From Acidobacteriaceae bacterium (GTDB taxonomy: Bacteria > Acidobacteriota > Terriglobia > Bryobacterales > Bryobacteraceae): DNA of 47,780 nucleotides. The notes beneath the pieces were generated by a model. It saw only the letters and a program-made list of their open reading frames with translations, searched no databases and was not told the DNA's origin. Where the stretch lies: contig JAFAYI010000009.1 of assembly GCA_019240475.1 (NCBI GenBank), forward strand, positions 1 to 47,780, written 5' to 3'. This document shows, piece after piece, positions 24,380 through 32,620 of this stretch (positions are counted from its first letter, which is position 1; each line of letters begins with the position of its first letter). Position numbers and translations under genes: made by a program.

Positions 24380-25201
24380 CTAGGATGCTCGGGGCGCTTC
24401 TTCCACCGCCACCCATCCCTTGCCTGTCGATAGATTGCGCTTCTTGCATCGCACCACCTGCCCCGGCCCGAACTCCCACGTCTCCCCCTCCGGCATCGCT
24501 TCCGTGATTTTGTAGAAGTCTCGCCCGACATGCTCCGCCTTCACGGTCCGCATCAGGTTTAGGCCTTCGCCAATGAGCCCAACATAAATCTCCGTCTCTT
24601 TGCCGGCCGGCAGCGCAACCGCAACGGGTATAGCTGCCGCCGCAACCGGCGCAGGCGCGGCAACCGGCGGAGTTGCTGGCGTCTCCGCTACTATCGGCGC
24701 CGTTACGGATGCTGCCCGATACGTGGCCGCCGGCGCGCTTACGGGTTCCGCCGCCGGGGCGGGCGTCGGTTCTGAAACCGGCGCCGCATACTGGGGAATG
24801 AAGCCTCTCTGGACGGTTCCGAGCGGCCGCTTCGGCGCCCCTCCGCGCCCCAACATCCGAACGCGGTCGATCGCGCAGATCGCCGCCGTCACACACACCC
24901 ACGTCAGCGGCAGCCACTCGGTCTCGATCCGGTCGCCGGTCATATGTATCTCGCCTCTGCTGCCCAACCATCTATAGAAGGCATCGGCGATCAGCGTCAC
25001 ACCCAGTCCGCACGCGCCCGAAAACGCCACGCTTTGGAACGCCGAGCGATACTCTGCTTCGTCGTACGCAAACAGCACCGCCACAAGCACGAACCCGGCA
25101 ATGCCTGTAATCCATCCGAACTGCGCCGGCAGCAGAAATCCCAGCGCGCTCGCAATCACCGCGCCTATCAGCCCCAATAACTCCACCTGTGACTTTTGCA
25201 T
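24380..25201 (-). CDS. Membrane protein with Ala/Pro-rich linker, unknown
   Basis: A 273-residue protein of unknown function. The N-terminal half has four hydrophobic segments (VELLGLIGAVIASALGFLL, FGWITGIAGFVLVAVLFAY, SVAFSGACGLGVTLIADAF, WLPLTWVCVTAAICAI). It then becomes a long Ala/Pro/Val-rich linker and ends in a soluble part with GWVAVEEAPRAS and a beta-rich section (WEFGPGQVVRCKKRN). I start at the ATG at 25201, just before the first membrane segment; the frame upstream to 25285 is made of the tandem palindromic repeat and lacks a gene-like composition. Confidence 0.65.
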   Translation of the reverse strand: MQKSQVELLGLIGAVIASALGFLLPAQFGWITGIAGFVLVAVLFAYDEAEYRSAFQSVAFSGACGLGVTLIADAFYRWLGSRGEIHMTGDRIETEWLPLTWVCVTAAICAIDRVRMLGRGGAPKRPLGTVQRGFIPQYAAPVSEPTPAPAAEPVSAPAATYRAASVTAPIVAETPATPPVAAPAPVAAAAIPVAVALPAGKETEIYVGLIGEGLNLMRTVKAEHVGRDFYKITEAMPEGETWEFGPGQVVRCKKRNLSTGKGWVAVEEAPRAS

Positions 25202-25229
25202 GAAATTCTCAATATCATTCTCCCAAGCC

Positions 25230-25317
25230 TGCCAGGCGCACAGGGCGGTTGTCGCCCGTTGTGCGCGTTCAACTGCCAGGCGCACAGAGCGGTTGTCGCC
25301 CGTTGTGCGCGTTCAAC
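25230..25317. repeat. Two tandem 44-bp palindromic repeats (REP-like)
   Basis: The 44-bp unit, beginning tgccaggcgcacag and ending cgttgtgcgcgttcaac, occurs at 25230-25273 and 25274-25317 with one base different (g/a at the 15th position). Each unit folds on itself: gcgcac with gtgcgc outside, gggcg with cgccc inside (the second copy has a mismatch). A related single copy lies at 16339-16372. They lie between divergent genes. Confidence 0.75.
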
Positions 25318-25331
25318 GGCCGCGCTAAGCT
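25303..25331 (+). promoter_or_regulatory. Weak promoter candidate for the cupin gene
   Basis: TTGTGC (25303-25308), inside the second palindromic repeat, and TAAGCT (25326-25331) are 17 bases apart, 22 bases before the cupin start. If real, the repeat overlaps the promoter. Confidence 0.3.
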
Positions 25332-25352
25332 CTATTCTGTTTAGGAATTCTG

Positions 25353-25727
25353 ATGAGCGCACCCACTCTGATCCCCCAAGCCACCCGCGTGCAATCGGCC
25401 GGCAACAAACCCAAGCTGATCGACGAATACATCGGCCGGGTAAATTCACAAACCTCGGGCGTCAGCATCGCCCACATGCACAGCCCCGGCGGATGGCAGG
25501 AGCCCGGCCAAACGCCCGAGTTCGACGAATTTACCGTCGTCCTCCAAGGCCGCCTTCATGTCGAATACGCCGGCGGCTCGCTCGACGTCCTCCCCGGCCA
25601 AGCCGTCATCTCTCATAAAGGCGTGTGGGTTCGCTACAGCACGCCCGACCCCGCCGGCGCCGAGTACTTCGCCATCTGTCTCCCGGCCTTCGCCCTAGAA
25701 ACCGTTCATCGCGATCCTCTTGAATAA
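25353..25727 (+). CDS. Cupin domain protein
   Basis: A 124-residue single-domain cupin. The first cupin motif is represented by AHMHSPGGWQEPGQTPEFDE (42-61, with a His and Glu that could bind metal), followed by FTVVLQGRLHVEYAGG and LPGQAVISHKGVWVRYSTP, the second motif region. Substrate unknown. aggaattctg before the ATG at 25353 gives a good ribosome binding site. It is divergent from the membrane protein gene across the palindromic repeats and is followed by a small hairpin. Confidence 0.85.
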   Translation: MSAPTLIPQATRVQSAGNKPKLIDEYIGRVNSQTSGVSIAHMHSPGGWQEPGQTPEFDEFTVVLQGRLHVEYAGGSLDVLPGQAVISHKGVWVRYSTPDPAGAEYFAICLPAFALETVHRDPLE

Positions 25728-25739
25728 GGTTCCCTGTTA

Positions 25740-25755
25740 GTTACAGCTTTGTAAC
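25740..25755 (+). terminator. Small hairpin after the cupin gene
   Basis: gttaca and tgtaac form a 6-bp stem with a 4-nt loop, 13 bases after the cupin stop. It lacks a T-run, so it is a weak terminator candidate at best. Confidence 0.3.
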
Positions 25756-25836
25756 ATCGCAGCTTGGGTCTTTATCATCGCTCCGGCCCGTGATAGCATG
25801 CGCGGAATCCCCTTAGTAAGATTGAAATGAACATCC

Positions 25837-27123
25837 ATGGCCACTAACTTCAATTTTGCCGATCCCGACCTAACTCCCGCGAGTTTTAGCGACTTCAGTA
25901 AGCAGGAGATCGAAGCCGATTCGGCGGAAAAAACGCTGAGCCAGCTTGAGCCCGTGCCGCCCCCGCGAAACACGAATCCGATGGACCTCTCTACCGTCAT
26001 CGGCGCGGATGCATCTGCGGCCATCGAGAAGGCGGGCCAAATCGTCTTCCACACCGTCGGCGACACGGGTGGAATTCATAACCCGCAGTTCCAGTTCGCG
26101 GTCGCGGACGCATTATCGAACGACACTTCCACAGCCGCCGCTTTCTGGTATCACTTAGGCGACGTGATCTATTACTTCGGCGAAGAACAATACTACTTCG
26201 AGCAATTCTACGATCCGTACCGGGACTACAACGCGCCGATCTTCGCGATCCCCGGCAATCACGATGGGGCCTTATTCAAGAACGATCCTGCGAAAACTTT
26301 GGCCGCCTTTCTTTCAAATTTCTGCACCGAACAGCCCACGCATAGTCCGGACAGCCAAGGCGCCTATCGCACCACGATGACGCAGCCCGGCGTTTATTTC
26401 ACGCTCAATGCGCCTTTTGTCAAATTCATCGGATTGTATTCGAATACCGGTGAGGGAGGCACCGAGGGCGTCATCTCGGGAAAGAAGGTCGGAAACGCGC
26501 AGCTCGATTTTTTGAAGAAGCAGCTAACCGCGGCCAAGCAGGAACGCGATAAGGGCCAATGGCGCGCCCTTGTCATCGCGACCCACCACCCTCCGTTTAC
26601 TGGCAGTCCGTTCCACGTCCCCAGTCCCGAGATGCTCAAGGAGATCGATCAAGCGTGCGAAGCGGCCGGCATCTATCCCGATCTGCATCTTTCCGGTCAC
26701 GCTCACTTATATGAACGCTACACCCGGACCGTCAAAGGTAAACAAATCCCGTACATCGTGGCCGGTATGGGTGGCTATTACAACCTGCCGGGCCTGAAAC
26801 CGGGAAAGCGCGCGCCGATTCCTGCGTTTCCTGCTTCCGGCACAGACGCGAGCGGTAACCCGCTGCGCATCGAAATGTACAACGACACTCAGTTCGGCTT
26901 CGTCCGCATGACCGTTTCTCCCGCTGCCATCACCGGCGTCTTTATTACTGTGGATACGAGCACCGGTAAACTCGGTACCGGGGATAGTTTCACCCTCGAT
27001 CTGAAAAAGAATGCGGTTTCAACCGGCGCAGCCGCGTCGAAAAAGACACCCGGCTCCAAGCATGCTCCAGTCAAGAAATCGACTAAGAAGAGCGCTCAAT
27101 CCACCGCTCGCCGCAAGCGATAG
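25837..27123 (+). CDS. Calcineurin-like metallophosphoesterase
   Basis: A 428-residue binuclear metal phosphoesterase. The metal-binding motifs are in order: VGDTGG (74-79), HLGDVIYY (107-113), GNHDG (140-144), THHPPF, and SGHAHLYERY, as in purple acid phosphatase-like and calcineurin-like enzymes. No signal peptide is evident. The N-terminal 65 residues are unassigned and acidic/Pro-rich. The last 40 residues are Lys/Ala/Ser-rich (KKSTKKSAQSTARRKR), like a histone tail; this may bind nucleic acid or acidic surfaces. The substrate is unknown. Confidence 0.88.
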   Translation: MATNFNFADPDLTPASFSDFSKQEIEADSAEKTLSQLEPVPPPRNTNPMDLSTVIGADASAAIEKAGQIVFHTVGDTGGIHNPQFQFAVADALSNDTSTAAAFWYHLGDVIYYFGEEQYYFEQFYDPYRDYNAPIFAIPGNHDGALFKNDPAKTLAAFLSNFCTEQPTHSPDSQGAYRTTMTQPGVYFTLNAPFVKFIGLYSNTGEGGTEGVISGKKVGNAQLDFLKKQLTAAKQERDKGQWRALVIATHHPPFTGSPFHVPSPEMLKEIDQACEAAGIYPDLHLSGHAHLYERYTRTVKGKQIPYIVAGMGGYYNLPGLKPGKRAPIPAFPASGTDASGNPLRIEMYNDTQFGFVRMTVSPAAITGVFITVDTSTGKLGTGDSFTLDLKKNAVSTGAAASKKTPGSKHAPVKKSTKKSAQSTARRKR

Positions 27124-27138
27124 TGCGCGCGAAGGGCC

Positions 27139-28158
27139 TCAAATCGTTGGATCGCTGCCGGCGCCGGGGGCCAAATTAGTAAAAACTGCCTGCGTCCGCC
27201 GAATGGCGTCGTCCTTGGCCGCCAACAGCTTTTGTCGAGACGTCGTGGACCTGTCGAAGGAGGGCGAGTCCGCCCCCGGAGCAATTACCGCAATCTGTAC
27301 GCCCTTTTGAAGGATTGTTCTTCCGAAAGCGATGTTGCGAGTATCGTTGTAGCGGGTCGATTGCCGGCTATAAAACGAGGTGACAAACGCCGAAGACCAG
27401 CGCCGCAGCATCGGATAAATACACAGGCGCAGCCACTGCGGAATGGGAGTCGATACAAACTCGACAGGGCGCGTCAATACCACGAGAATGTGCGTGCAAC
27501 CCGCGCTAATTGCGCTGCGAATAGGAATCGGATTCGAAATTCCACCATCTACGTATGGATGCCCATTTATGCTGACAGCGCGATTGTAGAGAGGCACGAT
27601 CGCGCCGGTCGCTCTCAGCAGGTCGAGCAAGTCGATCTTTTCGCCGCGCACATCCACCAGCCGGCCCTCGCCGGTGATTGCATCCGTCAACGCTATGTAG
27701 AGATCCGATGGAGACGAGAGCACTCGCTCCACATCCAACGGCTTTATGCTTTTCACGACCACATCGATGGCGTAGCCGACATCCAGCATGGTCCCAAACC
27801 GGAGCGGGTTGGCGAACTTCAGAGAAGTTAAATCCTCTAAATAGATCTTGATCCCAAAGGCGCCCTGGCCCGCAAGAAAATAGCAGGAATTAATTGCGCC
27901 CGCCGACTCGCCGAACACCTTGTCGAAGACGTCAGTCAGCCCAAGCTGCTCGAGGGCCACCAGGCAACTGCCGGAATAAATGCCCCGCATGCCGCCGCCC
28001 TCAACCACCAGGCCAAGCTTCGCCGCCCCAGGCGCGCCCCACTCGCTGTTGCCCTTAAGGCCCAGCCGCCCCCGCCGGATAATCTCCTGAACCACCGGAT
28101 GACCAGGCCACGCTTGATTGTCTTGCGGTACCGGGGCCGCTGAGACTTCGGCGTTCAT
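27139..28158 (-). CDS. Patatin-like phospholipase, YjjU type
   Basis: A 339-residue lipid acyl hydrolase. The oxyanion motif GGGMRG (54-59), the nucleophile GESAG (83-87, Ser85), and the catalytic Asp in DGGISNP (204-210) are all present, so it should be active. Closest in layout to the YjjU/RssA type rather than plant patatin. Its ATG overlaps the TGA of the TIR-STAND gene (ATGA), which shows translational coupling and points to a joint role. Patatin proteins act as phospholipase effectors in several anti-phage systems (for example CapV of CBASS); here a similar membrane-degrading role is an inference. Confidence 0.9.
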   Translation of the reverse strand: MNAEVSAAPVPQDNQAWPGHPVVQEIIRRGRLGLKGNSEWGAPGAAKLGLVVEGGGMRGIYSGSCLVALEQLGLTDVFDKVFGESAGAINSCYFLAGQGAFGIKIYLEDLTSLKFANPLRFGTMLDVGYAIDVVVKSIKPLDVERVLSSPSDLYIALTDAITGEGRLVDVRGEKIDLLDLLRATGAIVPLYNRAVSINGHPYVDGGISNPIPIRSAISAGCTHILVVLTRPVEFVSTPIPQWLRLCIYPMLRRWSSAFVTSFYSRQSTRYNDTRNIAFGRTILQKGVQIAVIAPGADSPSFDRSTTSRQKLLAAKDDAIRRTQAVFTNLAPGAGSDPTI

Positions 28159-31100
28159 GCGGCGGAGTCCGAATGAGCACAGCCCAAGAATTCACGGGTC
28201 TCTTTTAGGTTCACGCCAAATCGAACGCTCAGCAATCCTAACAGAAAAGCAATCTCCTGGCCGATGCTCCCTCCGAGTATAACGAGGCCGAGCCCCGCGC
28301 TTCGCACTTGCCGGGAAGGCAAAAGCGGCTGCTTGTCACAGGTCGCGTCCAACTTGCTGTGAAGACTCCCGTCGCAAACGCCCTTTCCGGGGCTAATGAT
28401 CAGCGCCGCGCAAATAGCCCCAACCGCAATCCACAGCACGTTGTGCCAGGATCTGCCCATGACGTGCGCGCAAACTCTTCGCAAAGACTTTCCGAATTCT
28501 GTCTTGCAAAAGGGTTGCGCGCTCTGGCCTGCCCAGGTTTCAGCCGGGTCCGCGAGGATGCTCTTCAGGCTCAAGCCAATCCCGACTCCAAGAGCGGCCC
28601 CGAAGATCGGTGTGATCCAGCCATGGAAGGTTACGCTAAACACCTGGTGAAGCTTCGGTGTCCAGGCATAGTTGTCGGAAAACCATCCCGCTCGATATAA
28701 CCCTTCTCTCACGAACACCAGGGAGATCACCAGAGTATTGACAAGCCCCCCGATCGCCCCGCCAACCGCTCCCGCTAGGGCCATTCCGATCGCTTCGCTA
28801 CCGGTATTCCTCAGCCATCCTCCTCTGAGGACGACGCAATAAATCAGCAGACCCGTCGTGACGCCGATGCCCCACACCACGCCTCCGGAAATACCGTGAA
28901 AGATCCCGGCCGCGGCGCTGTAGTCGGTATCCATCGTCAACGACGCTCCGAAGTGGCCGAGCGGGATGAACGGCAAAGCGGCGCCGATGGCGGTTACCGG
29001 CGCCGCAATCATAATCATGTAAAAGATCCGGCCATAGGACTGTTGCAAGCGCCAGCGCCAAAGCTGAGTCAAAATCGCGACGCGGCTCAGCCAGCCCAGC
29101 GCCTTCCACTGTTTCAAGAAGGCCGCCGATACTCGGTCCGACCTGTCCTCGGCATGGCGCACCAGCGCCAGCGCGGTGCGGGCCCGAAACCGGGTTTCCC
29201 GTTTCGAATAGGAAGCAAAGAGATTCGCCACCGTCTGGTCGTATCCAAGCGACGAAAGCGCTTGGCTTGCCTTCTCACGCACCTCATGAGAGCGGCCGGT
29301 GTCCAACGCGATCTCCGACAGCCGCGCGCCCAGCGTCTCCGCCGCGGTCCGTTTCACCAGTTCGCGTATCTTCGACTTCAGCAATAGATGGAGAACGTCC
29401 AACTGAACCGATTCCTGCACATCCGCGAGCCCGTCGCAAAGAGCTTGGATCAAACGTTCCGGCGCTTTCGCCGCCAGAATCTCAGCCCACGCATCAACCG
29501 AAATCTTTGCGCCGCGAACGCTTCTGCGGTGATCGCCGAGCGCGCGGCGAAATATGAGTTCGGCTTCCTCCTTTTGGAAAGGCCACTTGTTCTCGCGCAC
29601 CGGTTCTAAACGGGCCAGCAGCTCCGAGTCGCGATTGAACCCGCTGTCGAGCCCGGATGAATCGCTTTCGCGGGCCAGCACTGAATCCAGATTCTTCATT
29701 GCCGAAACAGAGCCGGACGATTCCCCATGCTTTCCAATCTCGTCCGCAAGCGCGTCATGGGCCAGTTCGTATTCGCGATCGCCGCAGCGCTGCACAAGCC
29801 CGCTGCTCACAAGCTGGTTGACGACATCCATCGACAACCGCCCTACATGCCGACCCTCCTTCGACGTCCTTTCACGAACCCGCTGTCGGACATTATTCGG
29901 CCCGACAAATTCCAAAAGTGAGAGCAGCACGTATTCCTCAGGCCTCGGACCGGCCGTGTCGGCGGGCAGGCTCTTGGCAATTTCGGAGATGCGCGCCCGC
30001 AGATATTCCCGCAAGACGTCGCTAACGTACTGCGCCGCGTTCTTCTCCAGTCCTTCATCTTTGCCAAGAATCTCGGGCAGAATATTGCGATCGATGCACG
30101 AAGCGCGCGCCTTGCTTCGCTTGCGCGCGACATCCTGCCAAAGCGCTTGGCAGACCTTCTGAATGTTCATCGGATCCACGACGGGCTCGCCCCCGCTTCC
30201 GGGATCTTCGATGGGAGCGATCAATGCTTTCGCCAGATCTTCTTCGAACTCTACGCCGCGGCACGCCGCGGGCTCGGTGATGCAGATTACCGCATCGCGG
30301 CTCGTTAATTTGCGAACTGTGAACTCGCTCCAGTCTTCAGCGAAGAACCGTTTCACGTGGGGTTGCACATCGGCGAGCGACTCTTTCCGGAACGAGATCA
30401 GAATAGTGACACGCTTCGGACTCAATCTCAGAATCGAGCGGAGTCCTTCGAAAAATCGATTGATCTCCTCAGGCTTCGGCTGCGGCCAGGTGAAGAAGTT
30501 CTCCATCTGGTCGAAGCAGAAGACGAAGTCCGTTTCCGGCGCCTGTTCGATGGCCCCCACGATCTTCTCAGCGGCTTCGTCGTCCGCTTCCGCGCCGGCC
30601 GGTGAGTCGCCCGCAACACGGGCGTAAAGACGCGACAGTAACGCGGTCGAAGAACTGCCTTCCACAGGTTTTGAATAAAAGCAATGGGGCGGTAGCGCTT
30701 TCCCCAGGCCCACTGTCAATAGCGATGTTTTTCCCGCTCCCGACGGCCCCCATACCAACAACACGCGTGTGTTCCTATTGACCGCCGCCTTCAGCGCTTG
30801 CGCGGACTCCAGGCGCCCGAAAAATAGATCGGCAAACTGATCCGAAAAGGGCCGCGGGCCCGGGTATGGGCAGTTGTTGAGCATCACGCGGCCGCGAAAA
30901 ACCCCTTCGCGAGCGGGCCAACGTTCATTCATCTTCGTCAAGACTTCTTCGAAGGGCTCTCCGCCGGCAGTTTGGTAAGGCCGAAAGAATTGTCTTTCCA
31001 GAAAACGCCGGCCGTTGAACGCGTCCCCAATCCGGGTTGGTTTCCACTCGACAACCCAGATTTCCTTGTTCTCGCTATCTGCTAAAGAGATCTCTTTTTG

Positions 31101-31340
31101 AACCTCCACCGAATCGCGGGACGCCGGCGTAAGCAGCAGGAGCAGCAGTTGGCAGCCTCGAATCTGCTGCCTCAGTTCTACCTCCCAGTCGCCTTGCGCG
31201 GGAATATCGCGTTCGGCAATGAAGCACTTCATTCCATTCCCGTCGATCTCATTGTGAAGCGTGGTTGCCGCTTCGGAATCCGCGGTTGAATAGCTGAGGA
31301 AAACTGAAAGTCTGGGTCTCGCTGTGACGGCCGTCGACAT
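28155..31340 (-). CDS. TIR-STAND NTPase with HEAT-like repeats and six membrane segments
   Basis: A 1061-residue fusion. Residues 11-140 are a TIR domain (SVFLSYSTADSEAA, DIPAQGDWEVELRQQI, SRDSVEVQKEISLA); Glu83 corresponds to the catalytic Glu of NAD-cleaving TIRs. Residues 160-430 are a STAND NTPase of the nSTAND1 kind: PYPGPRPFSDQFADLFFGR, Walker A GPSGAGKTS (198-206), Walker B DFVFCFDQMENFF (271-283). A winged-helix region (HDALADEIGKHGE) and HEAT-like helices (about 600-750) follow. The last 290 residues carry about six hydrophobic segments between 772 and 1040, so the protein should be inner-membrane anchored. The start lies 2 bases after the exported protein gene. Sensing by the membrane part and NAD cleavage or signalling by TIR is inferred. 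Confidence 0.9.
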   Translation of the reverse strand: MSTAVTARPRLSVFLSYSTADSEAATTLHNEIDGNGMKCFIAERDIPAQGDWEVELRQQIRGCQLLLLLLTPASRDSVEVQKEISLADSENKEIWVVEWKPTRIGDAFNGRRFLERQFFRPYQTAGGEPFEEVLTKMNERWPAREGVFRGRVMLNNCPYPGPRPFSDQFADLFFGRLESAQALKAAVNRNTRVLLVWGPSGAGKTSLLTVGLGKALPPHCFYSKPVEGSSSTALLSRLYARVAGDSPAGAEADDEAAEKIVGAIEQAPETDFVFCFDQMENFFTWPQPKPEEINRFFEGLRSILRLSPKRVTILISFRKESLADVQPHVKRFFAEDWSEFTVRKLTSRDAVICITEPAACRGVEFEEDLAKALIAPIEDPGSGGEPVVDPMNIQKVCQALWQDVARKRSKARASCIDRNILPEILGKDEGLEKNAAQYVSDVLREYLRARISEIAKSLPADTAGPRPEEYVLLSLLEFVGPNNVRQRVRERTSKEGRHVGRLSMDVVNQLVSSGLVQRCGDREYELAHDALADEIGKHGESSGSVSAMKNLDSVLARESDSSGLDSGFNRDSELLARLEPVRENKWPFQKEEAELIFRRALGDHRRSVRGAKISVDAWAEILAAKAPERLIQALCDGLADVQESVQLDVLHLLLKSKIRELVKRTAAETLGARLSEIALDTGRSHEVREKASQALSSLGYDQTVANLFASYSKRETRFRARTALALVRHAEDRSDRVSAAFLKQWKALGWLSRVAILTQLWRWRLQQSYGRIFYMIMIAAPVTAIGAALPFIPLGHFGASLTMDTDYSAAAGIFHGISGGVVWGIGVTTGLLIYCVVLRGGWLRNTGSEAIGMALAGAVGGAIGGLVNTLVISLVFVREGLYRAGWFSDNYAWTPKLHQVFSVTFHGWITPIFGAALGVGIGLSLKSILADPAETWAGQSAQPFCKTEFGKSLRRVCAHVMGRSWHNVLWIAVGAICAALIISPGKGVCDGSLHSKLDATCDKQPLLPSRQVRSAGLGLVILGGSIGQEIAFLLGLLSVRFGVNLKETREFLGCAHSDSAA

Positions 31341-31342
31341 CT

Positions 31343-32380
31343 TTAGAGCCCCAGAAATTTCTCGAGCTTCTCGAGGTCCGGCTCCGCGTGATCCATGTTC
31401 GCCTGCGCCCCCGCAGGGTTTCGCTCTCGGATCTGTTGCTCGGCCATCCGAAGATAGGAATTCATGCGAGCACTAGCGGCGGCCATGTCGCCTCGCAGTC
31501 CATATCCCGCAGCGGCCTGCTGCCGCTGCAGACCACCGAGCGCCTGATTGACGGCTTCGGCGCGGCCCTGCATCTTTATCATGGCGTCGTTTGCGCTATT
31601 CAATTCCTGTTCCGAAATGGAAGGCAGTGGCGGCGTTGCCGCGGAGGCATTTGGCTGCTGCGGATTCCTGTTGTTTGGCGAGGCATTAGGGCCCGCGTCA
31701 ATCGAACGTCCGGGCGATGCCACTGCTCTTGCCCGCGGCGCCGCCGGGCGAGGAGTTGCGGACACTGCGGCACGTGCCTCGGGCTGGAGATCGGAGTTGC
31801 CCGCTCGGGGCATAATCAAGACCCGAACACCCGTTGCATCCACGCTAACCTGCTGGATGTTGTAGCCAAGTGTGAATGGCTGATCGAATCTGACGGCCGG
31901 GTACGCCGCCAGAAATCCACTAACCAGCCGCTGCCGAACGATAGGAACGGCAGGACCGTCGTATCCAAACTCAGCCAGAGAAACCATGGCGCGCTCTTGC
32001 TCTGAATGGACGGCTATTCCGATGTGAAGCGAGTGCTCTCCGGCTACGAACATAGCCGAAAAAGGATCAAGCGGCTGGTGAAAACTCGCCGATAGCGCCA
32101 CCAGATCGACTTTGCAGTCAAACAGCACCGCATTCTCGCCGAAGGAAACGGCCAGATCCCTAATGCCGGCGATATCGGCGCTCTGTTGCTCTTCCGCAAC
32201 CCAGGCCGCGACTTCTTCGCCCGAGAATATGACAGTGGAACCGGGAGCGGTTCGGCGCGCTGTTATATGTTGCAGTTTTCCCCGCGCGTCGTCGGCCAGG
32301 GTTCCTGAAAACGCGATCGTGCTTCCCGCTAAAATACAGGCCGTAAGAATGCACGCCGCTCTCCTCTTCCGTACTTCCAT
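31343..32380 (-). CDS. Exported protein of unknown function, first gene of the TIR-STAND operon
   Basis: A 345-residue protein with an N-terminal signal peptide (about 1-29, RRAACILTACILAGSTIAFS). A mixed alpha/beta domain follows (about 40-200, including VIFSGEEVAAWVAEEQ, FDCKVDLVALSAS, LGYNIQQVSVDATGVRVLI). Next comes an Ala/Pro/Asn-rich linker (about 205-250) and a C-terminal helical region (about 255-345, rich in Gln/Ala/Met). No family is recognised. It is transcribed just before the TIR-STAND gene and shares its promoter. A periplasmic sensor or partner of the membrane part of the TIR protein is a reasonable guess. Confidence 0.65.
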   Translation of the reverse strand: MEVRKRRAACILTACILAGSTIAFSGTLADDARGKLQHITARRTAPGSTVIFSGEEVAAWVAEEQQSADIAGIRDLAVSFGENAVLFDCKVDLVALSASFHQPLDPFSAMFVAGEHSLHIGIAVHSEQERAMVSLAEFGYDGPAVPIVRQRLVSGFLAAYPAVRFDQPFTLGYNIQQVSVDATGVRVLIMPRAGNSDLQPEARAAVSATPRPAAPRARAVASPGRSIDAGPNASPNNRNPQQPNASAATPPLPSISEQELNSANDAMIKMQGRAEAVNQALGGLQRQQAAAGYGLRGDMAAASARMNSYLRMAEQQIRERNPAGAQANMDHAEPDLEKLEKFLGL

Positions 32381-32490
32381 CTCCGCAGGACTCCTGTACT
32401 AAAGCTTTGTTCGGGTTTGTCACCCTGTTGGCTTTGGATTTGGGCGCTTGATGTTATTGCGTGAATCTACCCGTTGACGCTTACTACGGG

Positions 32491-32518
32491 ATTTTACACC
32501 TAAAATGAACCCGGTCAA
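32491..32518 (-). promoter_or_regulatory. Putative promoter of the exported/TIR-STAND/patatin operon
   Basis: On the minus strand TTGACC (32513-32518) and TAAAAT (32491-32496) are separated by 16 bases; both match the sigma-70 consensus in five of six positions. The leader would be about 100 nt. No other gene on this strand lies between here and the exported protein. Confidence 0.55.
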
Positions 32519-32620
32519 GAATATTTTTTGGAGCTCAGGCGCCGAAGCGAAACTGACCCGCCAGCGCTTACCTGATAATCCGTTGCCTGAGGGCCGATTC
32601 CCAAAGCCTTTCGAGGCAAC

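Noticed and set aside
25202..25285. N-terminal extension of the 273-residue membrane protein
   Set aside because: It would be encoded by the tandem palindromic repeat; the ATG at 25201 directly precedes the first membrane segment.
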